Assembly (NCBI RefSeq): GCF_017833295.1
Contig: NZ_JAFIBW010000001.1
Coordinates: forward strand, 6,294,935-6,358,934
Source of the DNA: Methylobacterium sp. PvR107
GTDB taxonomy: Bacteria > Pseudomonadota > Alphaproteobacteria > Rhizobiales > Beijerinckiaceae
DNA: 64,000 nt
Direction of reading: 5' to 3'
Shown: positions 1-8,775 of the stretch, piece after piece
Position numbering within the stretch: the stretch's first letter is position 1
Layout of the letters: each line of letters opens with the position of its first letter
Translations under genes and position numbers: made by a program
The notes under the pieces: model-generated
The model's input: the letters and a program-made list of their open reading frames with translations, nothing else
Databases searched by the model: none
What the model was told of the DNA's origin: nothing

Positions 1-1447
1 CCGCCTCGATCACCACCCGGCCCTCGCCGTCCGGGGTGCCGCGCGTCGGCTGCCGGGCGACCGCCTGCGCGCTGGCGGCGAGGATGCGCAGCTCGCCCGG
101 CATCAGATCGATGGCGCTGCCGGGGTGGAAGGCGATCGGCTCGGCCTCCGGGGTCCGGTCGACGAAGGTGCCGAGCATGCCGCCGGTGCGGGCGATGAGC
201 GACCCGGCCTCGACCGGCACCGGCTTGTCGGTCGGGTTGTAGAGCACGATCAGCCCGTGCCGGGCCGAGGCCGGGTGGCCGGTGTCGAAGCGGGCGAGCG
301 CCACCAGATCGCTGTCGGGCGCCGAGATCCGGATCTGCGAGCCCTCGACATTGGCGGCCGGCAGCTCCGCCCGCAGGGCGTTGATCGCCCGGATCGAGTC
401 GGAGATGTCGAGGCCGGTCTCGTTCTCGCGGTCGCGCGGGGTGGTCTCGACCACGTGCAGCGCCCGGCGGTAGCCCCACTCGTAGCCGATCGGCATCAGC
501 ACGCCGGCCGAGAAGAAGGCGGCGAGCGCGTAACGGGTGCGCAGATGCGCCGCCACCGCCTCCGGGCCGCCGCCGATCTCGGCGGCGAGCCGCTTCATGT
601 CGTGGTTCTCGGGGAAGGCGATCGAGGGGGCCAGCACCCGCAGGCGCTCGTACTGCTCCAGCGCCCAGGGCTTCTTCAGGTCCCACCACGCGAAGGAGTT
701 GAACAGATAGTCGAAGCCGGCGCCGGCCGTGGCCCGGGCCTCCTCGAAGGTGCAGCCCAGGGTCTCGGCGGCGAACAGGCAGGCGGGATCGCGGGCCTTG
801 GCCTCCCCGATCAGGACGCGCCAGGTCTCGGGCGGGACCTTGTAGGCGGCGTCGCACCGGAAGCCCGCGACGCCGAGGCTCTGGAGATGCGCCACGTAGG
901 CGCCCCAGATCCGGGTCAGCTCGTCCCGGGCAGCCGGCGTGTGGTAGTCGAGCTCGGCCAGATCGCCCCAGATCGTGCGGATCGACGGGTCGTCCGGGTC
1001 GACGGCGGCCGGATGCATGATCGAGCCGTCGGGCTCCTTCATGAACAGGTCGGGCCGCTCGGTGGCGAGCCGGGCGTTGTCGGCGGTGTGGTTGATCACG
1101 AGGTCGGTCATCACCGACAGGCCCAGCGCCGCGGCGGCGGTGCAGAAGCGGCGGATCTGCTCGTCGTCGGGCGTGCCGTCGGGATCGCGGAATCGCGCGT
1201 CGAGGCGCTCCGGGTCGGCCACCGCGTAGAGGCTCCGGGAGCCGCCGGTCTGGTGGAACGGGTTGAGATAGACCCAGTCGAAGCCGAGCGCGGCGATCCG
1301 CGGCAGCTCGGCGATCCAGTCCGCGACGCGCCCGACCAGGAGCGGGAACAGATTGTAGATCCGCGGCCCCTCGGCCCGGGGCGCCAGCGCGGCCGGCAGG
1401 ACGGCCTCGGCCCCGGACGTCGCAGCGGCTTTGGTCGGTGCGTTCAT
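1..1447 (-). CDS. GH13 alpha-amylase-family protein, 3' end outside window
   Basis: Translating the minus strand from ATG at 1447 gives an open frame through the window edge (482 codons seen, no stop). It begins MNAPTKAAATSGAEAV and soon enters RIYNLFPLLVG...FDWVYLNPFH, typical of a glycoside hydrolase family 13 barrel. Barrel landmarks are MTDLVINHT, GFRCDAAYK (candidate nucleophile Asp near residue 197), FAAETLG (candidate acid/base Glu near 226) and FPENHDMKR. The opening resembles the N-terminal amylase domain of long GlgE/maltosyltransferase-type proteins of Hyphomicrobiales, so a second domain may lie beyond the edge; that part is inference. It is the last visible gene of the leftward alpha-glucan/trehalose set, 235 bp after malQ-treY. 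The exact substrate cannot be assigned. Confidence 0.8.
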   Translation of the reverse strand, partial: MNAPTKAAATSGAEAVLPAALAPRAEGPRIYNLFPLLVGRVADWIAELPRIAALGFDWVYLNPFHQTGGSRSLYAVADPERLDARFRDPDGTPDDEQIRRFCTAAAALGLSVMTDLVINHTADNARLATERPDLFMKEPDGSIMHPAAVDPDDPSIRTIWGDLAELDYHTPAARDELTRIWGAYVAHLQSLGVAGFRCDAAYKVPPETWRVLIGEAKARDPACLFAAETLGCTFEEARATAGAGFDYLFNSFAWWDLKKPWALEQYERLRVLAPSIAFPENHDMKRLAAEIGGGPEAVAAHLRTRYALAAFFSAGVLMPIGYEWGYRRALHVVETTPRDRENETGLDISDSIRAINALRAELPAANVEGSQIRISAPDSDLVALARFDTGHPASARHGLIVLYNPTDKPVPVEAGSLIARTGGMLGTFVDRTPEAEPIAFHPGSAIDLMPGELRILAASAQAVARQPTRGTPDGEGRVVIEA

Positions 1448-1594
1448 GCTGCCTCTCGGCTCCCGTTCCCAGTGTCGTAACGCCCGAACCGCCGGGCTGT
1501 GCCGCGCGATCCGGTCCGCCGTGTCTCAGCAGAGTTGCGTGACAGGGCTGCGGAGGCGGCACCGGAAGAGACGCCCGGACTGCCGCCGCCCCTG

Positions 1595-1676
1595 CGACCG
1601 GAGCGAAGCAATCCAGAAGCGCCACGCTGATCCAGGTCGCGCTGCCCTGGGTCGCTTCGCTGCGCTCGCGATGACG
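1595..1676. repeat. Dispersed palindromic element, copy 1
   Basis: The gap between malQ-treY and the GH13 gene carries an imperfect palindrome whose arms read GAGCGAAGCAATCCAG and CTGGGTCGCTTCGCTGCGC, joined by a short GC-rich centre. Related copies lie at 15151-15236 and 23320-23402. All have the outer arms GCGAGCG..GCGAAGC / GCTTCGC..CGCTCGC and sit between genes. It looks like a REP-type element able to form a hairpin in RNA or DNA. The rest of 1448-1682 shows nothing else. Confidence 0.7.
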
Positions 1677-1682
1677 GCCCGG

Positions 1683-4600
1683 TCACGGCTCCCGCCGCAG
1701 CACCGCGTAGGGCAGGTCGCGCAGGAGGTCGCCGAGATCGGTCCCCTCCCCCTGGCTCTCAACGATCCGCCCGGTTGCGAGGTCCCGCCAGCGGGTCCCC
1801 GTCCCGAGCTCGACCCGGGTGCCCGCGAAGGCCTCGCCCGACCACGTCGCCTCGCCGACCAAACCCGCCACCAGCCGCGGCACCGCCACGAACAGGTCGG
1901 CGCCCTCCTGGCCGGGATCGGTCCGCCGGTAGGCGAGCACGTGGCCGGCTCGGGGACCCGTTGCGTCGACGGGCTCGTAGGCGGCGCTGGCGTAGAAGTC
2001 CGGGCGCTCGGCCCGCTCGGCGAGCAGCCGCGTGAGCGTCGCCTGCTTGACCCGCCCGTCCGGCCAGTGGCCCAGCAGTTCCGACGGATCTCCGCCCTGT
2101 TCGCGCATCCGTTCCAGCGCCGGGTAGTCCACCGGGCGGCGATTGTCGGGGTCGACGAAGGAGAAGTCCCAGATCTCCGTGCCCTGGTAGGTGTCGGGCA
2201 GGCCGGGCAGGGTGCATTTCAGGACCGTCCGGCCGAGGCTCGCCAGCATGCCGAGATGGGCGAGCCGCCGGGCGAAGGGCCGGAGCGCGCTCAGGAAATC
2301 CGAGCCCGGGGCGATCAGCGCCGTGAACAGCCGCTTGACCGCGCCCTCGTAGACCTCGTCGACGTTGACCCAGCTCGACCGGCGCTTGCCCTCGCGCATG
2401 GCCTTCTCGCCGTAGGCGATCAGCCGGTCGCGGAAATCCGTGATCGCCCCGGCCTCGTCCCGCTCCAGCAGCGCGAGCGGCCAGGCCCCCAGGATCGCCT
2501 GGAAGAACATCCACTGGTCGTTGGCGTCGGGGGCCGGCTCGCCGTCGATCCGGGCGAGGTGCGGGCCGGCTGTCCGCTGCCACAGGTCCCAGGCCTTGGC
2601 CCATTCCTCCGGGATCTCCGAGAGGGCCAGCAGCCGGGTGCGGGCATCCTCGCCGCGCTTGGTGTCGTGGGTTGCGGTGGTGATCATCGCGCTCGGCCAG
2701 TCGCGGGCGCGGGCGATCTGCAGGTCGTGGAAATGCTCCGCGTCGATCCCGTACTCGCCCGGATCGCCGCCGACCTCGTTGAGGCCGAGGAGACAGGCGT
2801 AGCGGTAGAACAGCGTGTCCTCCAGGCTTTTGGCCATGACCGGGCCGGTGAGCTGCTGGAACCGGCGGCGGAAGCGCAGCACCACCCGCGGGTCCGGCCG
2901 GCCGGGGCCCGTGGTCTCGATCCGCCCGAGCAGGACCTCGGCGGCGAAGTCGTGGACCGAGCGGTCCGGCAGGCTCGACCAGCGCTTGGCCTTGGCGACC
3001 GCACCCTCGATCAGGCGCACGTCCTCGGGCTCGACCTCGCCCTCCTCCAGCTCCGGCGGCAAGTAGCTCCGATAGGTCGGGAAGCGCGCGATGATCTCGA
3101 TCAGCGCCCGGCGCAGGGCATTGACGGTGAAGTCGCGGGTGCGCCGGTCGGCGTCGGCGACCTCCTTGAGGTCGGTGGTCAGCACCTCCAGCTCGCTCGC
3201 GAAGCTGATCTCGAGGATCTCGGCCTTGGCGGCGCGGAGCTGGAAGCCGTAGGGCTCGTCGAAGCCCGTGGCCCAGGTGTAGAGCCGCTCGACCTTCCCG
3301 CGCCGGGACTTGTCGACGAGAATGCCGTCGAGCTGGTTGAGCACGTCGTAGCCCGTGGTCCCGGCCACCGGCCAGGGCCGCAGCCGCTCGCCCGGCTCCA
3401 GGATCTTTTCGACCACCACGTAGAAGCCCGGCCCGACCGCCGCCTGCAGCGCCCGCGCATAGCCCAGCGGGTCGGCGAGGCCGTCGATGTGGTCGATCCG
3501 CAAGCCGTCGATCCGGCCCTCGCGGACGTGCCGGAACACGGTCTCGTGGGAGCGGTGGAAGATGTCGGACAGCTCGACCCGCAATCCCGCCAGGGAATTC
3601 ACGTCGAAGAAGCGGCGGTAATTGATGTCGCTCGACGCCACGCGCCAATGGGCCAGCCGGTAGGCCTGCGCCTCCAGGAGCCGGTGCAGCGGCCCGAAAC
3701 TGTCCGGGCGGCCCTTGAAGCCGTTGAGCAGCGCCAGCGTGCTGGCGGTGGCCTCCTGGATCAGCGGCGACACGCCGTAGATCTCGGCGAGCCGGCGCTT
3801 CAGCTCCTCGGCCTCCTCCGGGAAACTCCTGCGGCGGGTCTCGTCGGTGTCGATCGACATCGCCCGCAGCCGCTCGGAGATGGCGAGCAGTTCCGCGGTG
3901 GTGTCGTCGTCCACGGCCCCGATGGCGGCGATCACCCGGTTGAGGATGGTCGGGTAGCTCAAGGGGCGGATCGGCAGCTGGTGCTCGTAGTGCCAGACGC
4001 TGAAGGCGCCCGTGTCGGGATCGAACTTCAGCTCCAGCGTGCCCTTCTCCAAAGCCTCGCCGTAGCGGTCGCCGAGGAACGGGATCACGAGGTTGCGCCC
4101 GGCGCCGAGCCGCTGCCAGTCGATGTCGAAGGCATCGGCGAACGGCGACAGGGAGCCCCATTCCAGCACCGACAGCCACCACGGGTTGTCGGACCCGCCG
4201 ACGCCCATGTGGTTCGGGACGATGTCGAGCAGCAGCTTGATGCCGTGCGCATGCAGCGCCTCGGAGAGCCGGATGAAGCCCGCCTCGCCGCCGAGTTCCG
4301 GGTTGATCGTGCCGTGGTCGACGATGTCGTAGCCGTGGGTCGAGCCCGGCCGCGCCTTCTGGAGCGGCGAGGCGTAGACGTGGCTGATCCCGAGCCGGTG
4401 CAGGTAGGGGATGATCTTGCCCGCATCCGCGAAGGTGAAGTCCTTGTGGAATTGCAGCCGGTAGGTCGAGCGGGGCGGCGGCGCCGCGAGCCGTGCCGCG
4501 CCCGAGCGCGGGCCCCGGGCCTCGGCCGAGAGGGCGGCTGCGAGCTTCGCCAGCGGGCCGCCCGGGGCGGCGATGTCCGCCAGCTCCCGGTCGAGCTTGC

Positions 4601-6590
4601 GCCGCCAGTTCGGATAGCCCTCGGTCGAGCCCGGCACGTTGGCCTGGGCGAGTTCCGAGACCACGTCCTCGTACTGGACGGCTGTGAGCATCGCGGGGGC
4701 GCGGGCGAGGTAGCGGGCGGCGGCCTCGAACGGCGCGGCCTCCGGTGGCTCGGCGGCGGGGATGAGCTGCTCGGCCGCCAGCGCCTCGGCGAGGCGGCGG
4801 CGCTCGACGACGCGCTCGCCCCGCTCGGCCTCGGCCCGGTCCTGATCGTAGAGCCCCAGCGACTGTCGGGTGTCGGTGTCGACCCCGCGCCACCAGCCGA
4901 CGAAGGTCGGCAGATCGTGGGTGGTGATCGCGGTGAGCGCGTCGCGCGGATAGGCCGAGGGCGGCTTGAACCGGCCGTCGGCCTCGCGCTCGAAGGCGAG
5001 GATCCGGTAGCTCAGCACCCCGGCCCGCATCAGCGCGTCGGAGAACCCCTCGGGCGCGGTGCCGAGGTCTTCCGCGATCACGAGGCACTTGTTGCGGTGG
5101 CTCTCCAGCCGCAGCACCGCCAGCATCGGCTCGAACGGCATGGCCATGTAGGCGCCGGCCTGGGCGCCCGCGCCGAGCGGGATCAGGAACAGCCGGGCGA
5201 GCTGGAAGGCATGGTCGATCCGGATCGCGCCGGCATGGCGCATGTTGGCCTGGACCAGGGCGCGGAAGGCCGCGAGCCCGTCGCGCTCCATCGCCAGCGG
5301 GTCGAAGGCCGGCAGACCCCAGTTCTGGCCCTTGGGCGCCAGCAGGTCCGGCGGCGCGCCGATCGAGACCTTGTCGGCGAAGCGCTCGGGATGCGACCAG
5401 ATCTCGGACCCGCCCCGGTCGGCGCCGACCGCGAGGTCGCGGTAGAGCCCGACCCGCATGCCGGCACCGAGCGCTGCCGCGGAGGCCTCGGCGAGCTGCT
5501 GATCGGCCAGATATTGCAGCCAGGCATGGTAGCCGACCAACTCGGCGTTCTCCGCCGCGAAGGCCGCCACGGCCTCGGTGCCGGCCCGGCGATAATCCTC
5601 CGGCCAGTCGCCCAGCCAGTGCGCCCCCTGCCCCCGGAAATGCTCCGACAGGGCCTCGAAGATCGCGTGCGCTTCGAGATCCGCGCCGCCCTCCTGGCGG
5701 AAGCCCTCGAAGCCCGCATCGGTGCCGGCCCGGGCGGGCGAATCCTGCCAGAGGGCCCGGAGCACCGGATCGAGCACGTCGTGCACGCCCTGATGGTCCA
5801 CGAGGGCGGCCTCGCGGAGCGCCGTGATGGCGTCTTCGCGCTCGGCGAGCAGCGCCTCGGCCCGGGATCCGGCGAGCCCCGGCAGGCTGCGCGGGGCGAT
5901 GAACAGGGTCTCCAGGAACAGGCGCGAGGACGGCGAGTAGGGCGAGATCTTGGTCCGGTCCGAGGCGAACAGGGCGTGGACCGGGCTCAAGCCCAGGAAG
6001 GCCGCGCCGCGCAGGGCGGCCTCGCGGGCGGCCTCGCCGGCATCCGCGTAGGTGCCGATGCCGATATTGCTGGCCGAACGCAGTCCGTAGAGCTGGGCGG
6101 CCAGGCCCCAGTCGGAGGCCCCCTCCTCGGTGTAGGGGCGCGGGCGCCAGCAGCGCTGCGGCGCGGCGATCACCCAGGCTTCGGTGCGGGTCTGCCCGGC
6201 CTGGACGGTGAGGCGGTGATAGCCCGGCGTCAGCGGCGGCAGCTCGAAGCCCGGCTCGGACCCTTGCGGGTTGGCCCTGCCCTCGCGGGCCGTGCCGCGC
6301 GCGTCGACGAGGCGCCAGACCAGGGTGTGGGGCGCGCCGTTCTGGAGCCGCACCGGGACGCGGGCCGCCCGGCGTGCCTCCACGGGCAGAAGCGGCGGGA
6401 TCAGGCCGCGGCGCAGGCTCCGGACCTGGGCGAGGCTCTCGGCGATCGCCGCCTCGTCCTCGACCGCGAAGCCGAGGGCGGCGAGCAGGCCCCGGCGCAC
6501 CTCCAGGGCGGTCTCGACCGGCTTGCCGAAGGCATCGGTATAGCCGGCGGCGACGCCGACGAGATCGGCGAGCTGTTCCAGGGCGCTCAC
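1683..6590 (-). CDS. malQ-treY: Fused 4-alpha-glucanotransferase / maltooligosyltrehalose synthase
   Basis: A single 1635-residue frame holds two whole enzymes. Residues about 1-680 are a GH77 amylomaltase (MalQ): RIDHAFQLARLFLIP holds the nucleophile Asp, VIAEDLGT the acid/base Glu, and THDLPTFVGWWRG follows. Residues about 740-1635 are a GH13 maltooligosyltrehalose synthase (TreY): STYRLQFHKDFTFADAGKI, LDIVPNHMG, GLRIDHIDGL (nucleophile), VVVEKIL (acid/base) and THDTKRGEDAR. TreY isomerises the terminal alpha-1,4 link of maltodextrin to alpha,alpha-1,1; MalQ redistributes glucan length, which could supply TreY with chains long enough to use. The start is GTG at 6590 (VSALEQLADL) because it overlaps the treZ stop as GTGA, implying coupled translation. 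The open frame extends further upstream, but only inside treZ. No break is seen at the domain junction. Confidence 0.93.
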   Translation of the reverse strand: MSALEQLADLVGVAAGYTDAFGKPVETALEVRRGLLAALGFAVEDEAAIAESLAQVRSLRRGLIPPLLPVEARRAARVPVRLQNGAPHTLVWRLVDARGTAREGRANPQGSEPGFELPPLTPGYHRLTVQAGQTRTEAWVIAAPQRCWRPRPYTEEGASDWGLAAQLYGLRSASNIGIGTYADAGEAAREAALRGAAFLGLSPVHALFASDRTKISPYSPSSRLFLETLFIAPRSLPGLAGSRAEALLAEREDAITALREAALVDHQGVHDVLDPVLRALWQDSPARAGTDAGFEGFRQEGGADLEAHAIFEALSEHFRGQGAHWLGDWPEDYRRAGTEAVAAFAAENAELVGYHAWLQYLADQQLAEASAAALGAGMRVGLYRDLAVGADRGGSEIWSHPERFADKVSIGAPPDLLAPKGQNWGLPAFDPLAMERDGLAAFRALVQANMRHAGAIRIDHAFQLARLFLIPLGAGAQAGAYMAMPFEPMLAVLRLESHRNKCLVIAEDLGTAPEGFSDALMRAGVLSYRILAFEREADGRFKPPSAYPRDALTAITTHDLPTFVGWWRGVDTDTRQSLGLYDQDRAEAERGERVVERRRLAEALAAEQLIPAAEPPEAAPFEAAARYLARAPAMLTAVQYEDVVSELAQANVPGSTEGYPNWRRKLDRELADIAAPGGPLAKLAAALSAEARGPRSGAARLAAPPPRSTYRLQFHKDFTFADAGKIIPYLHRLGISHVYASPLQKARPGSTHGYDIVDHGTINPELGGEAGFIRLSEALHAHGIKLLLDIVPNHMGVGGSDNPWWLSVLEWGSLSPFADAFDIDWQRLGAGRNLVIPFLGDRYGEALEKGTLELKFDPDTGAFSVWHYEHQLPIRPLSYPTILNRVIAAIGAVDDDTTAELLAISERLRAMSIDTDETRRRSFPEEAEELKRRLAEIYGVSPLIQEATASTLALLNGFKGRPDSFGPLHRLLEAQAYRLAHWRVASSDINYRRFFDVNSLAGLRVELSDIFHRSHETVFRHVREGRIDGLRIDHIDGLADPLGYARALQAAVGPGFYVVVEKILEPGERLRPWPVAGTTGYDVLNQLDGILVDKSRRGKVERLYTWATGFDEPYGFQLRAAKAEILEISFASELEVLTTDLKEVADADRRTRDFTVNALRRALIEIIARFPTYRSYLPPELEEGEVEPEDVRLIEGAVAKAKRWSSLPDRSVHDFAAEVLLGRIETTGPGRPDPRVVLRFRRRFQQLTGPVMAKSLEDTLFYRYACLLGLNEVGGDPGEYGIDAEHFHDLQIARARDWPSAMITTATHDTKRGEDARTRLLALSEIPEEWAKAWDLWQRTAGPHLARIDGEPAPDANDQWMFFQAILGAWPLALLERDEAGAITDFRDRLIAYGEKAMREGKRRSSWVNVDEVYEGAVKRLFTALIAPGSDFLSALRPFARRLAHLGMLASLGRTVLKCTLPGLPDTYQGTEIWDFSFVDPDNRRPVDYPALERMREQGGDPSELLGHWPDGRVKQATLTRLLAERAERPDFYASAAYEPVDATGPRAGHVLAYRRTDPGQEGADLFVAVPRLVAGLVGEATWSGEAFAGTRVELGTGTRWRDLATGRIVESQGEGTDLGDLLRDLPYAVLRREP

Positions 6591-8392
6591 GAGCGGGACT
6601 CCGTCAGGAACACGCCCGTCCAGGAGGGCAGATCGCGTCCGGCCCCGTCCGGGGCGTTGGTCCAGACAAGCTGGGCGCCGCCCGGATCCAGCGCGAAGGG
6701 GGCATCCCCGACATTGGCGACGAAGCGCAGCGTGCCGGCGCCGAAGCGCCACGTGCAATCGACCACGTCGGCCCGCGGCAGGGTGGCGGCGGCACCGTCG
6801 TAGCCCGACTTTGCCAGCGGCACGACCACGTCGCGGCGCAGGCCGAGGAGCCGGGTCGTCTCGGCCAGGACCTCGCGGTGCGGCGCGCGCTCGCGCTCGG
6901 ACCAGTCGAGCTTCGAGGCCGCGAAGGTCTCGCGCTCGGTCGGATCGGGGATCTTCGAGGTGTCGTCCGCAAACGCCGCGAAGCTCTTAAACTCCCGGCG
7001 GCGCCCGTCGCGCACCGCCTTGTTCAGATCCTCGTCCGGCGCGAAATCGACGAAGAACAGGAACGGCGCCGAGGCCGACCATTCCTCGCCCATCCAGAGC
7101 ATCGGGATCTGCGGCGCCAGCAGGAAGCCGGCCCGGGCCAGATCGAGCTTTTTCGGGTCGGCCAGATGGTTGAGCCGCTCGCCCAGGGCGCGGTTGCCGA
7201 CCTGATCGTGGTTCTGCAGGAAGGTCACGAAAGCCGAAGGCGGCAGGTGCCCGGAGGGCTCGCCGCGGGGGTGGTTGTCGAGCGTGGCGAAGGGCTCGCC
7301 CTGATAGGCAAAACCCTCGGCGAGGCAGCGGGCGAGGTGTTCGACCGGTTTGTCGGCAAAGCACTTATAGTAGCCGGCGTCCTCGCCGGTGAGCAGGACG
7401 TGCCAGCAATGGTGCAGGTCGTCGGCCCATTGGGCGTCGTGCATCTTCGGACGCCCGGCGGCGTCCCGCTCCAGCCAGCGGGCCTGATTGGCCTCGTTTT
7501 CCAGCATCAGGTGGATCTGCCGGTTCGGGAAGGTCTTGCGGACCGTCTCGCCGAGCTCGGCCAGGAAGTGGCGGGGCGAGTCGTCGAGGATCGCGTGGAC
7601 CGCGTCGAAGCGCAGGCCGTCGAAGTGGTACTCCTCCAGCCAGTACAAGGTGTTCTGGATGAAGAACTGGCGCACCGTGGCGCCGCTCTCCTTGCCGTCG
7701 AAGTTGATGCCCGCGCCCCAGGGGGTCTGGTGGCGCTCGGTGAAGAAGGTCTTGGCGTAGGCGTGGAGGTAGTTCCCGGCCGGGCCGAAATGGTTGTAGA
7801 CCGCGTCGAGATAGACCATCAGGCCGAGCCCGTGGGCGGCGTCGATCAGGCGCTTGAGGTCGTCCGGGCGGCCATAGGCGCCGTCGGGGGCGTAGGGCAG
7901 CACGCCGTCATAGCCCCAGTTGCGCGAGCCCTTGAAGTCGGCGAGCGGCAGCAGCTCGATGGCGGTGACGCCCAGCGCCTTGAGGTCGGACAGCCGCGCC
8001 TGCAGGCCGGCATAGGTGCCCTCCGGCGTTGCGGTGCCGACATGGCACTCGTAGATCACCGCCTCCGCGAAGGGCCGGCCGGCCCAGCCCTCGTCGGACC
8101 ATTCGAAGCCCCGCGGGTCGATCACCTCGCTCAGGCCCGAGACGTCGTCGGGCTGGAAGCGGGAGGCGGGATCGGGCGCCACGAGGCCGCCGTCGATGCG
8201 GAAGCCGTAGCGGGCGCCGGGCTTCACCCCGGGCAAAGCGGTGCGCCGCCAGCCGCCGCCGGATTCGGGCAGCGGATGGTCGATGCCGTCGACGACGAGT
8301 TCGACGCTCTGGGCGGTGGGCGCCCAGAGGGCGAAGCGCACCCCGCCCCCGACCATCTCGGCCCCGAATTCCATGCTGTGGGCGCGCCGCAT
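6587..8392 (-). CDS. treZ: Maltooligosyltrehalose trehalohydrolase
   Basis: This GH13 enzyme releases trehalose from the maltooligosyltrehalose made by TreY. The product is 601 residues, normal for TreZ. It has the N-terminal carbohydrate-binding fold (VRFALWAPTAQSVELVVDG), YECHVGTATPEGTY, VYLDAVYNHFG, GLRFDAVHAI (nucleophile Asp), LMLENEANQARW (acid/base Glu) and NHDQVGNRALG. ATG at 8392 (MRRAHSMEFG) is chosen because GAGGA lies about 11 bases upstream; the open frame runs about 90 codons further, but that extension is low-complexity and lies over a repeat. The 3' end overlaps malQ-treY by four bases (GTGA), so treZ and malQ-treY form a two-step trehalose pathway from glycogen-derived maltodextrin. 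Confidence 0.93.
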   Translation of the reverse strand: MRRAHSMEFGAEMVGGGVRFALWAPTAQSVELVVDGIDHPLPESGGGWRRTALPGVKPGARYGFRIDGGLVAPDPASRFQPDDVSGLSEVIDPRGFEWSDEGWAGRPFAEAVIYECHVGTATPEGTYAGLQARLSDLKALGVTAIELLPLADFKGSRNWGYDGVLPYAPDGAYGRPDDLKRLIDAAHGLGLMVYLDAVYNHFGPAGNYLHAYAKTFFTERHQTPWGAGINFDGKESGATVRQFFIQNTLYWLEEYHFDGLRFDAVHAILDDSPRHFLAELGETVRKTFPNRQIHLMLENEANQARWLERDAAGRPKMHDAQWADDLHHCWHVLLTGEDAGYYKCFADKPVEHLARCLAEGFAYQGEPFATLDNHPRGEPSGHLPPSAFVTFLQNHDQVGNRALGERLNHLADPKKLDLARAGFLLAPQIPMLWMGEEWSASAPFLFFVDFAPDEDLNKAVRDGRRREFKSFAAFADDTSKIPDPTERETFAASKLDWSERERAPHREVLAETTRLLGLRRDVVVPLAKSGYDGAAATLPRADVVDCTWRFGAGTLRFVANVGDAPFALDPGGAQLVWTNAPDGAGRDLPSWTGVFLTESRS

Positions 8393-8608
8393 CGGGCCAC
8401 ATTCCTCGTCGTTTGTCGCGCGCACCGAGGCACAAGCGCAGCAGGATCTACCAGTGGTGGGAGAAGGCCCCGGGTTCGATCCGGTTCCCGCAGTGCAGCT
8501 ATGGCGAGCGCGGGGTGTGGCAATGGGGGGACGGAGCGTGCGGGTCTCCGTCCCGCGCAGAGGGGCTACGACATGCGCAGGCCGACCCGGGCGAGGCGCG
8601 ACAAGCCG

Positions 8609-8762
8609 CCTCTCCCGGGCGGGAGAGGGTTGGGGTGAGGGACGAGAAGGTTCAGGATCGAGCACGTCGGTGAAGCGCGTTCGGAGCGTGCTTCGTTTGG
8701 AGCGTGCTCAACCCTCACCCGGCTTTCTGCGACAGCAGGCCTCTCCTGCACGGGAGAGGGGA
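8609..8762. repeat. Pair of inverted palindromic repeat units
   Basis: The 383-bp gap between glgX and treZ (8393-8775) contains CCTCTCCCGGGCGGGAGAGG followed by GTTGGGGTGAGGG at 8609-8640. Opposing it, at about 8708-8762, is ACCCTCACCC followed by CCTCTCCTGCACGGGAGAGG. Each unit can fold as an 8-bp hairpin and the two units face each other. This short intergenic palindrome type is common in GC-rich Proteobacteria. No coding sequence is credible in the gap, although long spurious frames cross it on both strands. Confidence 0.65.
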
Positions 8763-8775
8763 CCCGCGCCCGCCC

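Noticed and set aside
1431..6803. A 1790-codon open frame on the plus strand
   Set aside because: It runs antisense to malQ-treY. Its translation is Arg/Gly/Glu/Ala-rich without motifs, the usual shadow of a very GC-rich gene on the other strand, whereas the minus strand shows full catalytic motifs.
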